Shown: positions 26,738 through 36,464, numbered from the stretch's first letter. The stretch: DNA of 64,000 nt from Paraburkholderia susongensis (GCF_900177725.1 NZ_FXAT01000003.1:744001-808000), one strand, 5' to 3'. Notes: generated by a model not told the origin, from the sequence alone. A program made the numbers and translations.

Positions 26738-27697
26738 TCACGCAGCTAGCCGGTGCTCGTAGTATGGGCGGTCCCTGTCATCAAGTATTGCGTACAAGGC
26801 CGCCAAGTCGGACGCATCCGGGTTTAACCATGCATCAATGTTTTCCGACTTGATAGGAATAATGCACCGGTCATGTCCCGCTGCAGCAATTTCGGGGGGC
26901 GGCTCATCTGTTATGGCAGCAAAAGACAGGAGGTCCGGCTCACCGGGCGCGCTCCAGCGCGACCATAAACAGGCAACAAGCATGTCATGCGCAGGGTTCG
27001 GTCGGAACTCTAAAATAACGTTCTCGTCTTTCTCATTTTCAGCAAGCTCACGTCCTTCCATCTTGGCGCGGCTGACGTTCTCGTAAAACGCGCTGGCTAC
27101 CAGGATGCCGTGTGAGCAGCCAAAAAGCGGCTTCCAAAAACCCTCGAGATTATCGATGCGTGCCATGTATGTTCCCGGATATTTGTCGTCAAAAGCGGCC
27201 GGTCTTCCAGCAATGCGGCATTGGTAGCGCATGGGCTTAATGACGCGTTGACCATCTTCCATCACCATGACCGGCGCATAGTGCCCGGGAAAAATGCGCG
27301 AATCGCGCGGCTGGGGCTCCGCCCGTTGGATGTCCTCGAGTTTGCCGAGTGTCCACGCGATTTTGTCGGTGGCAATTCGTTGGCTTTCGGTGGCCGCCTT
27401 CGTGACCTTCGTTTGTAGCGTGCGTTCTGCGTCGGCCAGTCGCTTGCGCTGTTTAAAGAGGTCCTGCTCGAACTTCGACGTCTGTTGGGCGTTAAACTCA
27501 TCGATGAGCGCTTTGATTTCGCGCTCCTCTTCCGATGTCGGATTCAGGAATGCGTCATCCATCCCTTTTGGTATCTTTGCCTTGCTGCCCTCTGCGCGCT
27601 CAAAGTACAGCTGGGCGAACTCCCGAAGGCTCATGTGAGCGCCGAACATTCGTACGTATTTCCGGTAGTCCGCCAGAATTTGAGCCGAGTAGCACAT
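26738..27697 (-). CDS. SRAP domain protein (YedK/HMCES type)
   Basis: The 319-residue protein starts MCYS, exposing the catalytic Cys2 after Met removal; the ATG follows GGAGG. YedK/HMCES enzymes trap abasic sites in single-stranded DNA through Cys2. Matching positions are visible for the conserved Asn (ARIDN, 183), Glu (FYEN, 206) and His (GHDRC, 275). It is longer than the usual 220 or so residues because of a charged coiled-coil-like insertion (about 50-125). It converges on the recombinase/ParB genes with a 53-base gap, and a decayed copy holds the same place in copy 1. It may protect single-stranded recombination or replication intermediates. Confidence 0.85.
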   Translation of the reverse strand: MCYSAQILADYRKYVRMFGAHMSLREFAQLYFERAEGSKAKIPKGMDDAFLNPTSEEEREIKALIDEFNAQQTSKFEQDLFKQRKRLADAERTLQTKVTKAATESQRIATDKIAWTLGKLEDIQRAEPQPRDSRIFPGHYAPVMVMEDGQRVIKPMRYQCRIAGRPAAFDDKYPGTYMARIDNLEGFWKPLFGCSHGILVASAFYENVSRAKMEGRELAENEKDENVILEFRPNPAHDMLVACLWSRWSAPGEPDLLSFAAITDEPPPEIAAAGHDRCIIPIKSENIDAWLNPDASDLAALYAILDDRDRPYYEHRLAA

Positions 27698-27841
27698 AGA
27701 CGCCTCCATTTCCTGCTCCCATGATACGCATTCTCCGAAGTAAGGAGAGCTCAACGGGTATGCGACTTGGATGACGGACCGCATGAAACTTTAGCTAGCA
27801 TTTAGTTGCCAAAGGACAAGTGGTAGCTCGGACATTTGGAT

Positions 27842-28231
27842 ATGACAAGCGTGCTGCTGGTTGATGACGACGCGGAAACCCTTGCGGCATGGGAGGCGAA
27901 CTGCATCGCAGACGGATTTGAAGTCAAAAGTGCGAGCGACGGCCAATCAGCATTGGCATTGTTCATCGAATCCCCTGTCGATATTGTGGTCGCCGACTGG
28001 CGCATGCCGGTGATGTCGGGGAGCGAACTCTGTCACCGATTGCGCACTCTCCCGGGCTTGGCCGACGTTGCTTTCATATTGGTCTCCGGAGAACCTAGCC
28101 CGCCGGCCTTCATTAGTTACGATGGGTTCCTTCGAAAGCCCGTAGATGGCGCAATGTTACTGGCCACAATGCGACGGCTACTGGCGGACAAAGTCGAGCA
28201 TCGACAGCTACAACGCGGTGGAGCAACGTAG
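27842..28231 (+). CDS. Stand-alone response-regulator receiver
   Basis: The 129-residue single-domain receiver has SVLLVDDDAET at the start (acidic pocket), VVADWRMPVMSG with the phospho-acceptor Asp near residue 52, an ILVSGE switch region, and the conserved Lys in FLRKPVD. There is no output domain, so it may act by protein contact in a phosphorelay. No histidine kinase is adjacent. The ATG at 27842 is preferred over an upstream TTG. Confidence 0.82.
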   Translation: MTSVLLVDDDAETLAAWEANCIADGFEVKSASDGQSALALFIESPVDIVVADWRMPVMSGSELCHRLRTLPGLADVAFILVSGEPSPPAFISYDGFLRKPVDGAMLLATMRRLLADKVEHRQLQRGGAT

Positions 28232-28271
28232 TTAAAATGCAGGCTTTGCGTCCAGACGGGGACGCTCGCCA

Positions 28272-28296
28272 AACACCCCGAGATGCTCGGAGTGTT
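28272..28296. terminator. Possible terminator hairpin
   Basis: An 11-bp stem with one mismatch and a 3-base loop lies between the converging receiver and methyltransferase genes. No clear T-run follows, so the terminator role rests on position. Confidence 0.4.
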
Positions 28297-28337
28297 CCGG
28301 TTAGCGCATTCATGAGTATCGCTTTACACACGACCAT

Positions 28338-29150
28338 TCAGGGCTTCCTCGCAGAGGCGAGAACACACGGCATTGGTACCTGAAACTCCTCATCGTTGCG
28401 ATACGCAGTTGCGATTTCCATGACGGCCTTCTCAATCAGAGCGAAGGCGTCCGGCGTTTGGGCTTTCAGGACTGCCGCTATGCGCACTCCGCCGCGCATC
28501 AGCGCGTGCAGGGGCGTTTCCGGCGCACGAATATGCCATGTCTGGTCTACTTGACGGACGTGCTGCTCTACGAAGCCCGCGTCGAGCAGCACCCGCTCGC
28601 ATTCACACCAGTTGCTGAAACGGAAAAATGGAGGTCCTTCGGGAAGCCCCACGTCCAACTGACCGTGCGCTTCGATTGCCTTGAGCACCATGCCAAGTCC
28701 GATGGCCTTATCGGCCGCAGCCCAAACGGTAAACGCCACCCTGCCGCCAGGCCGGAGCATACGAAAGGTCTCAGCGAGCGCCTTCTCGGGACGCGCGAAA
28801 TGGAAAAGCCCAAAACTGATGCCTACGGCGTCGAAACTCCCGTCCGCAAACGGAAGGTCTTCCGCACTGCCGACTCGGAATGTGAGCGATGGGTAAAGGC
28901 CTCTTGCGTATTCAACCATCGCCTCGGCGACATCGACGCCCGTTACATCGGCCCCTCGTTGCGCAGCAGCGGCGGCAAGGTAGCCCGGGCCCGAAGCGAC
29001 GTCGAGAAAGCGTGAGTCTGGTCGGACATCAAACGCATCGAGCAGTGCGCCGTGCGATTGGCCGGTCAGGCTCGCGTAGTACGCGTGGTACGGCTGGGCG
29101 AGTCTCTCCCAGCCTTGGTGCTCGAAAGCATTGAATACATCTTCTTCCAT
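28338..29150 (-). CDS. Class I SAM-dependent methyltransferase
   Basis: The protein has the Rossmann-type methyltransferase motifs: FLDVASGPGYLAAAAAQRG (motif I, SAM binding), GVDVAEAMVEYAR, GSAEDLPFADGSFDAVGISFGLFHF, and RMLRPGGRVAFTVWA. It resembles UbiE/COQ5-type small-molecule methyltransferases, but the substrate cannot be told. The start at 29150 is chosen for the AAGGGG site eight bases upstream; an ATG at 29171 lacks one. It is a single gene. Confidence 0.8.
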   Translation of the reverse strand: MEEDVFNAFEHQGWERLAQPYHAYYASLTGQSHGALLDAFDVRPDSRFLDVASGPGYLAAAAAQRGADVTGVDVAEAMVEYARGLYPSLTFRVGSAEDLPFADGSFDAVGISFGLFHFARPEKALAETFRMLRPGGRVAFTVWAAADKAIGLGMVLKAIEAHGQLDVGLPEGPPFFRFSNWCECERVLLDAGFVEQHVRQVDQTWHIRAPETPLHALMRGGVRIAAVLKAQTPDAFALIEKAVMEIATAYRNDEEFQVPMPCVLASARKP

Positions 29151-29561
29151 TTCTGCATCCCCTTGGTCCATTGCACTATGGGATAACGTCAGGGATTTCA
29201 GTGTGGTGCCGTCTGTGAGCCACCACTTCCTCTGCCTGCGGTGTGCGTGACGGGACAGCGGAAATGGGCACGACCGCCGCCCAATCCGTCAGGTTCCTGT
29301 CGCTCGTCAGTCAACGTGCTCTGCAGAGGACGCGTCCGACTTATTTGTGTTCGGCAGGTCAACCCGCCCGTAACTTGCCAGCAACGGCCCCGCTCACTGC
29401 CTTGAGCAACCCACTGAGTGGAGACGGAAAGGGGCGCGCTCATTTCGGTGACTCTCATCGCTGGTGGCGTGCTTGCGCGTCCTCACCTCAATGGGGTGCC
29501 TCTCGCTCGGGCGGCATGTCCTCTCTGAACGCATGGCTTGCTGCCCCGGTTATCGGCCGAT
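29151..29561. other. Intergenic spacer
   Basis: No supported gene is present in these 411 bases between two leftward genes. Confidence 0.4.
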
Positions 29562-30383
29562 TTACCCGCCCATCGTGACGAGGAGCGTGACGTCCATCGG
29601 GATAGTCACCGCCTTGTGGCCCAGCACGCCCTTAGGAATATTGAACGTGCCGCCATAGTGAATCGTATGTGCACCGGGAGGCAACTGAAGCATCAGGAAG
29701 TAACCGTCTCCCACTGACGTGCCACTGCCGCCGACCGTATTAAAAATCCAAGGCGTAGGAGCGGTAAACGTGAACTGGCCGGTCGTCGTCCGATAAGCCG
29801 TTACATTGGCGACCGGGACACCGTCGATGGTGACGAACAGGTCCTGAATGTAATTAGCGAACTGCTGGGCAATCGCCAGTTGGCCCGCCGCCGTAGTCGC
29901 AAAGAATGGCGGGGCATCCAACGACGACGCCTCGATATCGAGCGTGGTTAGAAAGATGGCTTTGCCAGCCGGGATAATCGTCGCCGATTGGTTGCACACT
30001 ACTGTTGCCTCCGGCGCAGACCAGAACCAGACATCCCCGCTTTGGCCCGCCGAGATGGGACGATTGTTACAGTCGTTAAACGGATGCGGCAGGGTCGGGT
30101 CATTGACTGGCAATGCCAAGGCCCATTGCCAGAATGCCGCCTCCCACAGAGGATACGTTTTCCCCTCGAAGGTCTCGTTCGGCGGGACAATTTGAGTACT
30201 GGTTACCGCCGCCTTGGTGACAGAGTTATTGGCCACCGACGCAGGCGCCGCGCCGTCACTGCCGCCACCACCGCAGGCGGCTAACGCCGTCGCAAGAGAC
30301 ACGAGGATTGCGGATATCCCTAACACTTTCCTGACGGACGCCGCCGCGGCAGCGCCGTCATGCTTTTCAACCTGGTCATTCAT
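29562..30383 (-). CDS. Secreted lipoprotein of unknown function
   Basis: The 273-residue product carries a lipoprotein signal (VLGISAILVSLATALAAC, lipidated Cys near residue 36) followed by a Gly-rich linker. The mature domain (TYPLWEAAFWQWALALPVND, CNQSATIIPAGKAIFLTTLD, GAHTIHYGGTF) resembles a family of exported proteins of unknown function that I know only by the WQW...P pattern. The ATG at 30383 follows GGAGA. A 12-bp palindrome lies about 30 bases upstream. Confidence 0.7.
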   Translation of the reverse strand: MNDQVEKHDGAAAAASVRKVLGISAILVSLATALAACGGGGSDGAAPASVANNSVTKAAVTSTQIVPPNETFEGKTYPLWEAAFWQWALALPVNDPTLPHPFNDCNNRPISAGQSGDVWFWSAPEATVVCNQSATIIPAGKAIFLTTLDIEASSLDAPPFFATTAAGQLAIAQQFANYIQDLFVTIDGVPVANVTAYRTTTGQFTFTAPTPWIFNTVGGSGTSVGDGYFLMLQLPPGAHTIHYGGTFNIPKGVLGHKAVTIPMDVTLLVTMGG

Positions 30384-31188
30384 GATGGTCTCCAGCAGGG
30401 TTGAACTTACGCCGGTTCGAACCGCACGGACGATGCCCCAAAACAAATTCGCACTCCGCGGAGGCGCTGATGCTCCGGGCGATTCGCGGACGTACGCGAG
30501 AGCGACGCCAGCAAAGCCCAGTTCAGGAACAGCGGGCAGCGGAAAATGAACGGGTCGGGGAGCCTGTACTCTTTCATCCAATACACAACTTCATCGACGG
30601 TGTCTCGAGGAGACTTGCGGACATACAACGAACCGCAAATTCGAGATGGCAAAGCCCTCCACCATCAGCGCGAGGGTAAAGACCTACCGAACCGGCCGAC
30701 TGGCCGGGAATATGAGTCATGTCGTCGGTGATTCGATGCGAGATTGCCTCGACCGGGTCCGGCGTAATGAACGAGAGAAGTGCGTCACCAGGCTGGTTTT
30801 GAGGGCTTGGTGTTGGCAGATGGGCGCCCAGGAGTTGCGCGGAAGTCTGCCTTTGGTGACTTTATGAGTCGGCAACGACGTGAAGGTAGTGTTGCACGAT
30901 TTGTTATAGCCAAGGGGTGGAAGGAATACAAGACCAGAACGAGATACCTTTCCGCCTTCCGCTGGTGAGAGGTGGCGCGAAAGACCGTGTCAACTTCGAC
31001 ACAAGCATTCGATAACGCAATTCATGCAATCACGTTGGCCCGACTTCTGGGCGAGACGACGACTCAATCAGGCGCGGGGATTGGAGCAAGTCACTACTCT
31101 CGCTCCGCCCGGGATGCGGCACAGGTCGCATATTCACCGGTCGATTGCTTTGCGCCGATTCGTCTGCAGTTAGAGGTTTGACGTCTCT
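30384..31188. other. Long region without a supported gene
   Basis: Several short frames (for example 30646-30867 and 30972-31181) occur, but none has family resemblance or a strong ribosome site. The segment may contain decayed sequence beside the imu operon. Confidence 0.4.
30413..30424. promoter_or_regulatory. 12-bp perfect palindrome upstream of lipoprotein gene
   Basis: CGGTTCGAACCG lies about 30 bases before the lipoprotein start. A dimeric repressor site is possible. The match is short and could be chance. Confidence 0.3.
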
Positions 31189-34100
31189 TCAATGGAAGTT
31201 CCTGCTGACCGACGGCAGCTCGCCGAGCAGGTATGACATATCAATGAGGCGTTGCGCGACAAGGTGCCGTACTTCACCTTCACACTGCCATACACCGAGC
31301 ACACCAAGTAACGATGCGCCAAGGACTTCCTTACGCTGTTGCTCAAGCACTTTGGGCCAAATGATGACGTTGACGTTACCGGTCTCATCTTCGATGGTAA
31401 TAAAGATGACGCCCTTCGCCGTCTCTGGCCGTTGACGCACGGTGACGATGCCACAGGCACGGGCCAGGCGACCGTTCCGATAAGTCTGCAGCGTTGAGGC
31501 CGGCATCAGTTTGTTGGCAAGCAGTTGGGGGCGCAGTAGCGCAAGAGGGTGTCGTCCAAGTGTTAGCCCCGTCGACCGGTAGTCACCGACGATATCTTCC
31601 GCTTCGGAGGGCGCACCCAGTTCTGGTGTTTCGTCTTCAACCTTCGCAACCGATAACATGTCTTTGTCAGGCACTGAAGCGACTGACTGCCACAGCGCTT
31701 CGCGTCGATTGCCGGCAAGAGATGACAGTGCGTTCGCCGCTGCAAGCACCTGCAGGTCGTGACGGTCCAACTGAGCGCGTCTCGCGAGGTCGCCCACTGT
31801 CGTGAACTGTCGCACGGCTCGTGCATTTTCAATACGCTCCGCGGCTCCGTCCCGCATACCTCGGAGCAGCGACAAACCTAACCTGACGGCAGGCTTCCCG
31901 GCACCGTCTGTGTGCTCAAGCGATGAGTCCCAGCCACTTATCGTGACGTCCACCGGCAGTACCTGGACTCCGTGCCGCTTCGCATCCTGCACGAGTTGCG
32001 ATGGCGAGTAAAAACCCATCGGCTGGGAATTCAACATCGCAGCGAGAAATGCTTCCGGCTCGTGACGCTTTAGCCAACTGCTTGCGTACACCAGCAGCGC
32101 GAAGCTGGCGGCATGGCTTTCTGGAAAACCGTACTCGCCGAAGCCGAGAATTTGCTGAAAGATGCCATCCGCGAATGTCTTGTCGTACCCGCGCTCGAGC
32201 ATGCCGTTCACGATGCGGTCGTAGTATTTATCCAGACCACCTTTCCGCCGCCACGCGGCCATGGCACGTCTTAACTGGTCGGCCTCGCCGGCAGTGAAGC
32301 CAGCTGCGAGGATGGCAACTTGCATCACCTGTTCCTGAAAAATCGGAACGCCCAACGTGCGGCCCAATGCGGTCTCAAGCGCCTTGCTGGGGTAAGTCAC
32401 CGGCTCGAATCCCTGTCGGCGCTGCAGATACGGGTGAACGGCGCCACCCTGAATTGGTCCCGGGCGAACAATCGCAACCTCGATAACCAGGTCATAGAAC
32501 GTGCGGGGCTTCAGTCGTGGCAGCATCGACATCTGCGCACGCGACTCTATCTGAAACACACCGACGGTATCCGCGGCCGAAATCATCTCGTACGTCTTCG
32601 GGTCCTCTGCCGGAATGTCCTGCATTTCAAAGCGCTCACCGCGCTGGTCTGATACTAGGTCCAGCGTGCGACGAATTGCTGACAGCATCCCGAGTGCCAG
32701 CACGTCAATTTTGAGTAGCCCCAGCGATTCGAGGTCATCCTTGTCCCACTCGATGACCGACCTGTCCACCATCGCAGCGTTCTCAACCGGCACGAGGCGT
32801 GTAAGTTTTCCCCGGCTGATAACAAACCCGCCGGAGTGTTGGGACAGATGTCGCGGGAAGCCAAGCAACTGCGACGCGAGAGATGCCCAGGCCTGAATCA
32901 GCGGCGTTTCCGCGTTGAGGCCGGACTCCGTAAAGCGTTTGAGAAGGTCCTGTTTGCCATCAAACCATTGATGCCCCTTGGCCACAGCATCGACAATTTG
33001 CGGGTCAACGCCCAACGCCTTGCCAGTTTCGCGAAGAGCGCCGCGGGGTCGATACGTCGAAACGGCGGCGGCAATCGCAGCCCGGTCTCGACCGTATTTT
33101 TTGTAGATGTACTGTATGACTTCTTCGCGCCGTTGGTGCTCAAAATCGACGTCAATGTCCGGCGGTTCACCACGCTCTTTAGAGATAAAGCGTTCGAAAA
33201 GCATGCTGCCACGTGCAGGGTCGACCTCGGTAATGCCGAGGCAGTAGCAGACTGCAGAATTGGCAGCCGAGCCACGGCCCTGGCAAAGGATATGCTGGCT
33301 GCGAGCAAAGTGGACGATGTCATAGACGGTCAGGAAGTACGGCTCATATTGCAGGTCCGCAATCAGCTCGAGTTCGTGCTCAATCTGCTCCTGAACGTTA
33401 TGCGGGATGCCTGAAGGGAAACGTCGCTGTGCGCCGACGTATGTCTCCTGCCGCAGGTATGCCGCCGGTGTAAATCCGGGTGGCACCAATTCGTCGGGAT
33501 ACTCGTACCGAAGCTCGTCGAGTGAGAACGTGCAATGCGCGACGATGTTGGTCGTCTCGCTGAGCGCGTACTCCGGATAAAGGTTTGCGAGTCGCAGCCG
33601 GGAACGCAGATGCTGCTCCGCATTTGGCGCCAGGTCATATCCGCATTCGTGCACCGGCCTGCCGACGCGAATGGCCGTGAGCGTATCCTGCAATGGCTTG
33701 CGCGAGCGCACGTGCATCACGACCTGGCCGAGCGCGACGACTGGGATGCCGTGCATGTCGGCAACGTATTCAATGGCGCCGCGATGGATGTCATCCATCG
33801 CCCGCTGATGCAGCACGAGCCCGCACCACGCACGACCGGGAAATGTCTGGTCGAGCCACTCAAGCTGCGCATTGAGTGCATCCTCTTTAGCGGGAAAATC
33901 TGGCACCAGTATCGCGAGACAGTTGGGCATGCCGCGCAGGTGACTGTTCTCCCTGTCGGGCCGCGACAGGTCCTGGGGCGTCAGCCGGTACTGGCCTTTG
34001 GGTGCACGTGTACGCGCGAGCGTAATCAGCTCGCAAAGGTTCCCGTATCCCTCGCGATTCTGGGCGAGAAGGATGAGGCCGAACGCCGGTGAGCCGTCGG

Positions 34101-34338
34101 CATTGACGAGCCGGAAGTAGGAGCCGATGACGAGCGGAAGCTTCACTTCCTTGGCCGCAACATGCGCCCGCACGATACCTGCAAGCGAGCATTCGTCAGT
34201 TATCGCCAGACCCGAGTAGCCGAGTTGCGCCGCACGCCCGGCCAGTTCCTCTGCATGCGAAGCGCCATGCAGGAAAGAAAAGTTGGAAAAGCAGAACAGC
34301 TCGGCGTACGCCGGTAGTGTGGAAAACGTGGAATCCAT
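31189..34338 (-). CDS. dnaE2: Error-prone DNA polymerase DnaE2 (ImuC)
   Basis: The 1049-residue C-family polymerase is the catalytic subunit of the mutasome that copies past DNA damage. The N-terminal PHP domain opens with YAELFCFSNFSFLHGASH. CQGRGSAANSAVCYCLG is at 352-368, and the catalytic acidic motif PDIDVDFE at 393-400. The middle finger region (RPGPIQGGAVHPYLQRRQG) and the C-terminal OB domain (GVIFITIEDETGNVNVIIW) are intact. It is shorter than replicative DnaE (about 1160 residues), as usual for DnaE2. It is third in the imuA-imuB-dnaE2 operon, 6 bases after imuB, and under SOS control. Confidence 0.97.
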   Translation of the reverse strand: MDSTFSTLPAYAELFCFSNFSFLHGASHAEELAGRAAQLGYSGLAITDECSLAGIVRAHVAAKEVKLPLVIGSYFRLVNADGSPAFGLILLAQNREGYGNLCELITLARTRAPKGQYRLTPQDLSRPDRENSHLRGMPNCLAILVPDFPAKEDALNAQLEWLDQTFPGRAWCGLVLHQRAMDDIHRGAIEYVADMHGIPVVALGQVVMHVRSRKPLQDTLTAIRVGRPVHECGYDLAPNAEQHLRSRLRLANLYPEYALSETTNIVAHCTFSLDELRYEYPDELVPPGFTPAAYLRQETYVGAQRRFPSGIPHNVQEQIEHELELIADLQYEPYFLTVYDIVHFARSQHILCQGRGSAANSAVCYCLGITEVDPARGSMLFERFISKERGEPPDIDVDFEHQRREEVIQYIYKKYGRDRAAIAAAVSTYRPRGALRETGKALGVDPQIVDAVAKGHQWFDGKQDLLKRFTESGLNAETPLIQAWASLASQLLGFPRHLSQHSGGFVISRGKLTRLVPVENAAMVDRSVIEWDKDDLESLGLLKIDVLALGMLSAIRRTLDLVSDQRGERFEMQDIPAEDPKTYEMISAADTVGVFQIESRAQMSMLPRLKPRTFYDLVIEVAIVRPGPIQGGAVHPYLQRRQGFEPVTYPSKALETALGRTLGVPIFQEQVMQVAILAAGFTAGEADQLRRAMAAWRRKGGLDKYYDRIVNGMLERGYDKTFADGIFQQILGFGEYGFPESHAASFALLVYASSWLKRHEPEAFLAAMLNSQPMGFYSPSQLVQDAKRHGVQVLPVDVTISGWDSSLEHTDGAGKPAVRLGLSLLRGMRDGAAERIENARAVRQFTTVGDLARRAQLDRHDLQVLAAANALSSLAGNRREALWQSVASVPDKDMLSVAKVEDETPELGAPSEAEDIVGDYRSTGLTLGRHPLALLRPQLLANKLMPASTLQTYRNGRLARACGIVTVRQRPETAKGVIFITIEDETGNVNVIIWPKVLEQQRKEVLGASLLGVLGVWQCEGEVRHLVAQRLIDMSYLLGELPSVSRNFH

Positions 34339-34344
34339 GGCCTG

Positions 34345-35814
34345 TCATCCGAAAAGGCCGTGGAGGAACCAGCGCGGCTCTTCTTCTGCATCTCGGCTGC
34401 TTACACGCTCACGATATATCCAGAAACAGCTCTGGTCTTCGCCCTGAGCGACAAAATAATCACGCGTCATGAGTTCGCCATCGAACCACCCGCTCTCGAT
34501 GCGTTCTCCCGGCGACACAAGGCGTAGCGGTGAGCCATAGAATGGTCGGTGCTTCCGCATCAGCAGGCGCACGGGCTTCTCGAGCAGCCATGTTGGCCGT
34601 GGAAGTCCCTGCGGAAGCAAAGTGCTTTTCGACGCACTCGCGACAGGCACCCAACGGTTCGCAATCTCTGGACGGTAGTCTGCCGTTGGGGAGGGCTTTA
34701 GGACGTTGTCTTCGCCAAGCCTTGCGACCAGAAGTTCGACGAGACGTGCATGGTCCTCTGCGGAGCCACCGGGCTCTGGAAAGAGCGTGTCGGACACTGG
34801 CGCTGCTGGTTGCACGTTCAACGCATCAAGTCGCAGTGCGATGACCGGCGCGCTCAGTTCTACGCGGGCAAGCCGCTCTTTGATGAGCCGGACAAGATGG
34901 TCCTCGTGCCATGTTGGCTCACCCAGCGCAATCTCGATAGGCGTAGGGTCTATCGCCTGCCTGCCGCGCTCGTGTTCGAGCAGAAGCGTCGCGCCTGTAA
35001 GCGCCAGATGCTTCGCACAAAGCCAGCCACAAAGCTGCACAACAAGGCGATGCGCGCCGAAAAGCGCCGCTTCCGCGTGCTCAATGCGGTCGGGCATTTC
35101 AATGCGGGCAGAAAACGTTGGAGGCAGTTCCAACCAGTCAAACAGCTCGGGCGCCGTACCGAAAGCGCGGTCCAGCGAATCGAGCAGGTGCTCGCCGCAA
35201 CGGCGCTGCAGTCCCGCGCGCGGCAGCCGTCGGACATCCGCTATGGTCTCGCAGCCAAGCCCGGTAAACCAGTCGGCGAACGGTCGCACTTCCGGTACTG
35301 ATAGCAGAGGTAATGCGGACAGTTGCCGTTCGAGCGAGTCGACCTTGAGTACGCGCCGGTTCCGGTGTTTTGCCAGCAGCCATGCGCCTTGCCCAGTGGG
35401 CGCGGCACTTATCCGCGCGGTCAGTCCCATGGCTTCGAGTATCGCTTTCGCCTGCCGGCATACAGCGAGCAGTCCACCAAACAGACGCAGGCTTGCGCCG
35501 ATGTCGACCACGACGACAGCCTCTTCGAGCACAGCGACATCGGGTGAGAACCGCATGAGCGCCACTGCAACTTCGCGTTGCGTGGCATGTTCGCGGCCGA
35601 GGTCGCGCTCGTACATCTCTACCTCCGGCGCGAGCGTCAACACACCGCCGCGCTTCATGCCAACCCGCACGCCCGCAGACCTGGCTACCCCGTCAGCGAT
35701 GAGCACCGTGTCCCTGTCCAGGACCACGCAGCCATGTGCGGGCTCAGGCAGCCACTTTGGCCGGAAGACCTCGAGCTGCAACCGCGATAAGTGGACGGCG
35801 AGAAATACGCGCAT
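34345..35814 (-). CDS. imuB: ImuB, Y-family polymerase-like mutasome adaptor
   Basis: The 489-residue protein has the Y-family polymerase fold. The catalytic acidic residues are degenerate: the usual S-x-DE motif reads VVVVDIGASLRLFGG. That is typical of ImuB, which acts as a hub linking DnaE2, ImuA and the beta clamp. Helix-hairpin-helix-like FTGLGCETIADVRRLPRAGL is in the palm-proximal region. The gene overlaps the end of imuA by about 70 bases and is followed six bases on by dnaE2. Confidence 0.94.
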   Translation of the reverse strand: MRVFLAVHLSRLQLEVFRPKWLPEPAHGCVVLDRDTVLIADGVARSAGVRVGMKRGGVLTLAPEVEMYERDLGREHATQREVAVALMRFSPDVAVLEEAVVVVDIGASLRLFGGLLAVCRQAKAILEAMGLTARISAAPTGQGAWLLAKHRNRRVLKVDSLERQLSALPLLSVPEVRPFADWFTGLGCETIADVRRLPRAGLQRRCGEHLLDSLDRAFGTAPELFDWLELPPTFSARIEMPDRIEHAEAALFGAHRLVVQLCGWLCAKHLALTGATLLLEHERGRQAIDPTPIEIALGEPTWHEDHLVRLIKERLARVELSAPVIALRLDALNVQPAAPVSDTLFPEPGGSAEDHARLVELLVARLGEDNVLKPSPTADYRPEIANRWVPVASASKSTLLPQGLPRPTWLLEKPVRLLMRKHRPFYGSPLRLVSPGERIESGWFDGELMTRDYFVAQGEDQSCFWIYRERVSSRDAEEEPRWFLHGLFG

Positions 35815-36451
35815 GGTGCGAAAACAGGACAGGAGTAGGTTGAAGTGGAATGGACAGAGGCGCTGCGCGTGCTGGACCTCGTCGCTTCGTGATGTCGACA
35901 GTCAAACCGTCCCGTTCTGGTTTGAGCGCCAGTCTTAAAACCGCTGGGGAAGCGTCCTGTGCGGCTGCCAGCGGGCGGACCATAAAGAAAAGCGTCTCTG
36001 AGGCCTGTGCGGCCAGATGCAACCGACGCAGCGAAGAGGTCTGAACGTATTGCGCCCAGAACAGCAATGCCCCGCAACTGCCGGCGCGCAGAATCTGCTC
36101 TGCTGCCCACAATGCGTCCGCCGTCTTCGAGGCCCGAATCTGCATCAGTTGCTCTGGCGACAACCCGATGTACTCGAGGCCAAGCCCGTTGGGAATGTGC
36201 GGTGGCTGCACCATAGCAACCGGGCGCTTGCCCAGTTCGCTGAGCGCAGGGCGTAGCAGCCGCATTTCACCCACGCCGGCCTGTTGCACCAGCAGGTCCA
36301 CTAGCGCACCGACCGGCCAACCGCCGCCGGGCAACTCGGCGGAGAGCGCCGGGTAGCCGGTGTCAACGACCCGTCCGCGACCGCGCGCGAGCTGGGACGC
36401 CCGCCACAGGGACGGGTGTATCTCTTCAGCCAGAACAGTAGCGGTGGACAT
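35744..36451 (-). CDS. imuA: ImuA, RecA-like mutasome component
   Basis: The 235-residue protein begins with an ATG 13 bases from the SOS box side. It shows the truncated RecA/SulA-like pattern of ImuA: LSAELPGGGWPVGALVDLLV, MVQPPHIPNGLGLEYIGL, and ILRAGSCGALLFWA. The family is needed for damage-induced mutagenesis and binds ImuB. It is the first gene of the operon, directly behind the LexA box. Confidence 0.92.
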   Translation of the reverse strand: MSTATVLAEEIHPSLWRASQLARGRGRVVDTGYPALSAELPGGGWPVGALVDLLVQQAGVGEMRLLRPALSELGKRPVAMVQPPHIPNGLGLEYIGLSPEQLMQIRASKTADALWAAEQILRAGSCGALLFWAQYVQTSSLRRLHLAAQASETLFFMVRPLAAAQDASPAVLRLALKPERDGLTVDITKRRGPARAAPLSIPLQPTPVLFSHHARISRRPLIAVAARGLPAKVAA

Positions 36452-36464
36452 GGCGCACTAGAAA

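Larger units (their letters stand above)
23250..27697 (+). mobile_element. Recombinase/ParB-like/RepB-like/SRAP cassette, intact copy
   Basis: Three overlapping rightward genes and one convergent leftward gene make a compact 4.4-kb unit. All four have full-length motifs. The upstream neighbour is a decayed copy of the same unit. The serine recombinase suggests mobility, but no terminal repeats or target duplication were found by eye. Confidence 0.6.

Noticed and set aside
30413..30424. GGTTCGAACC resembling a tRNA T-loop
   Set aside because: No acceptor, anticodon or D arm can be built around it; kept only as a short palindrome.
30646..31181. Short rightward frames before dnaE2
   Set aside because: No ribosome site or recognisable protein; not reported as genes.
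34706..35938. 410-codon rightward frame opposite imuB
   Set aside because: Ser/Arg-rich composition and lies wholly opposite a recognised gene.
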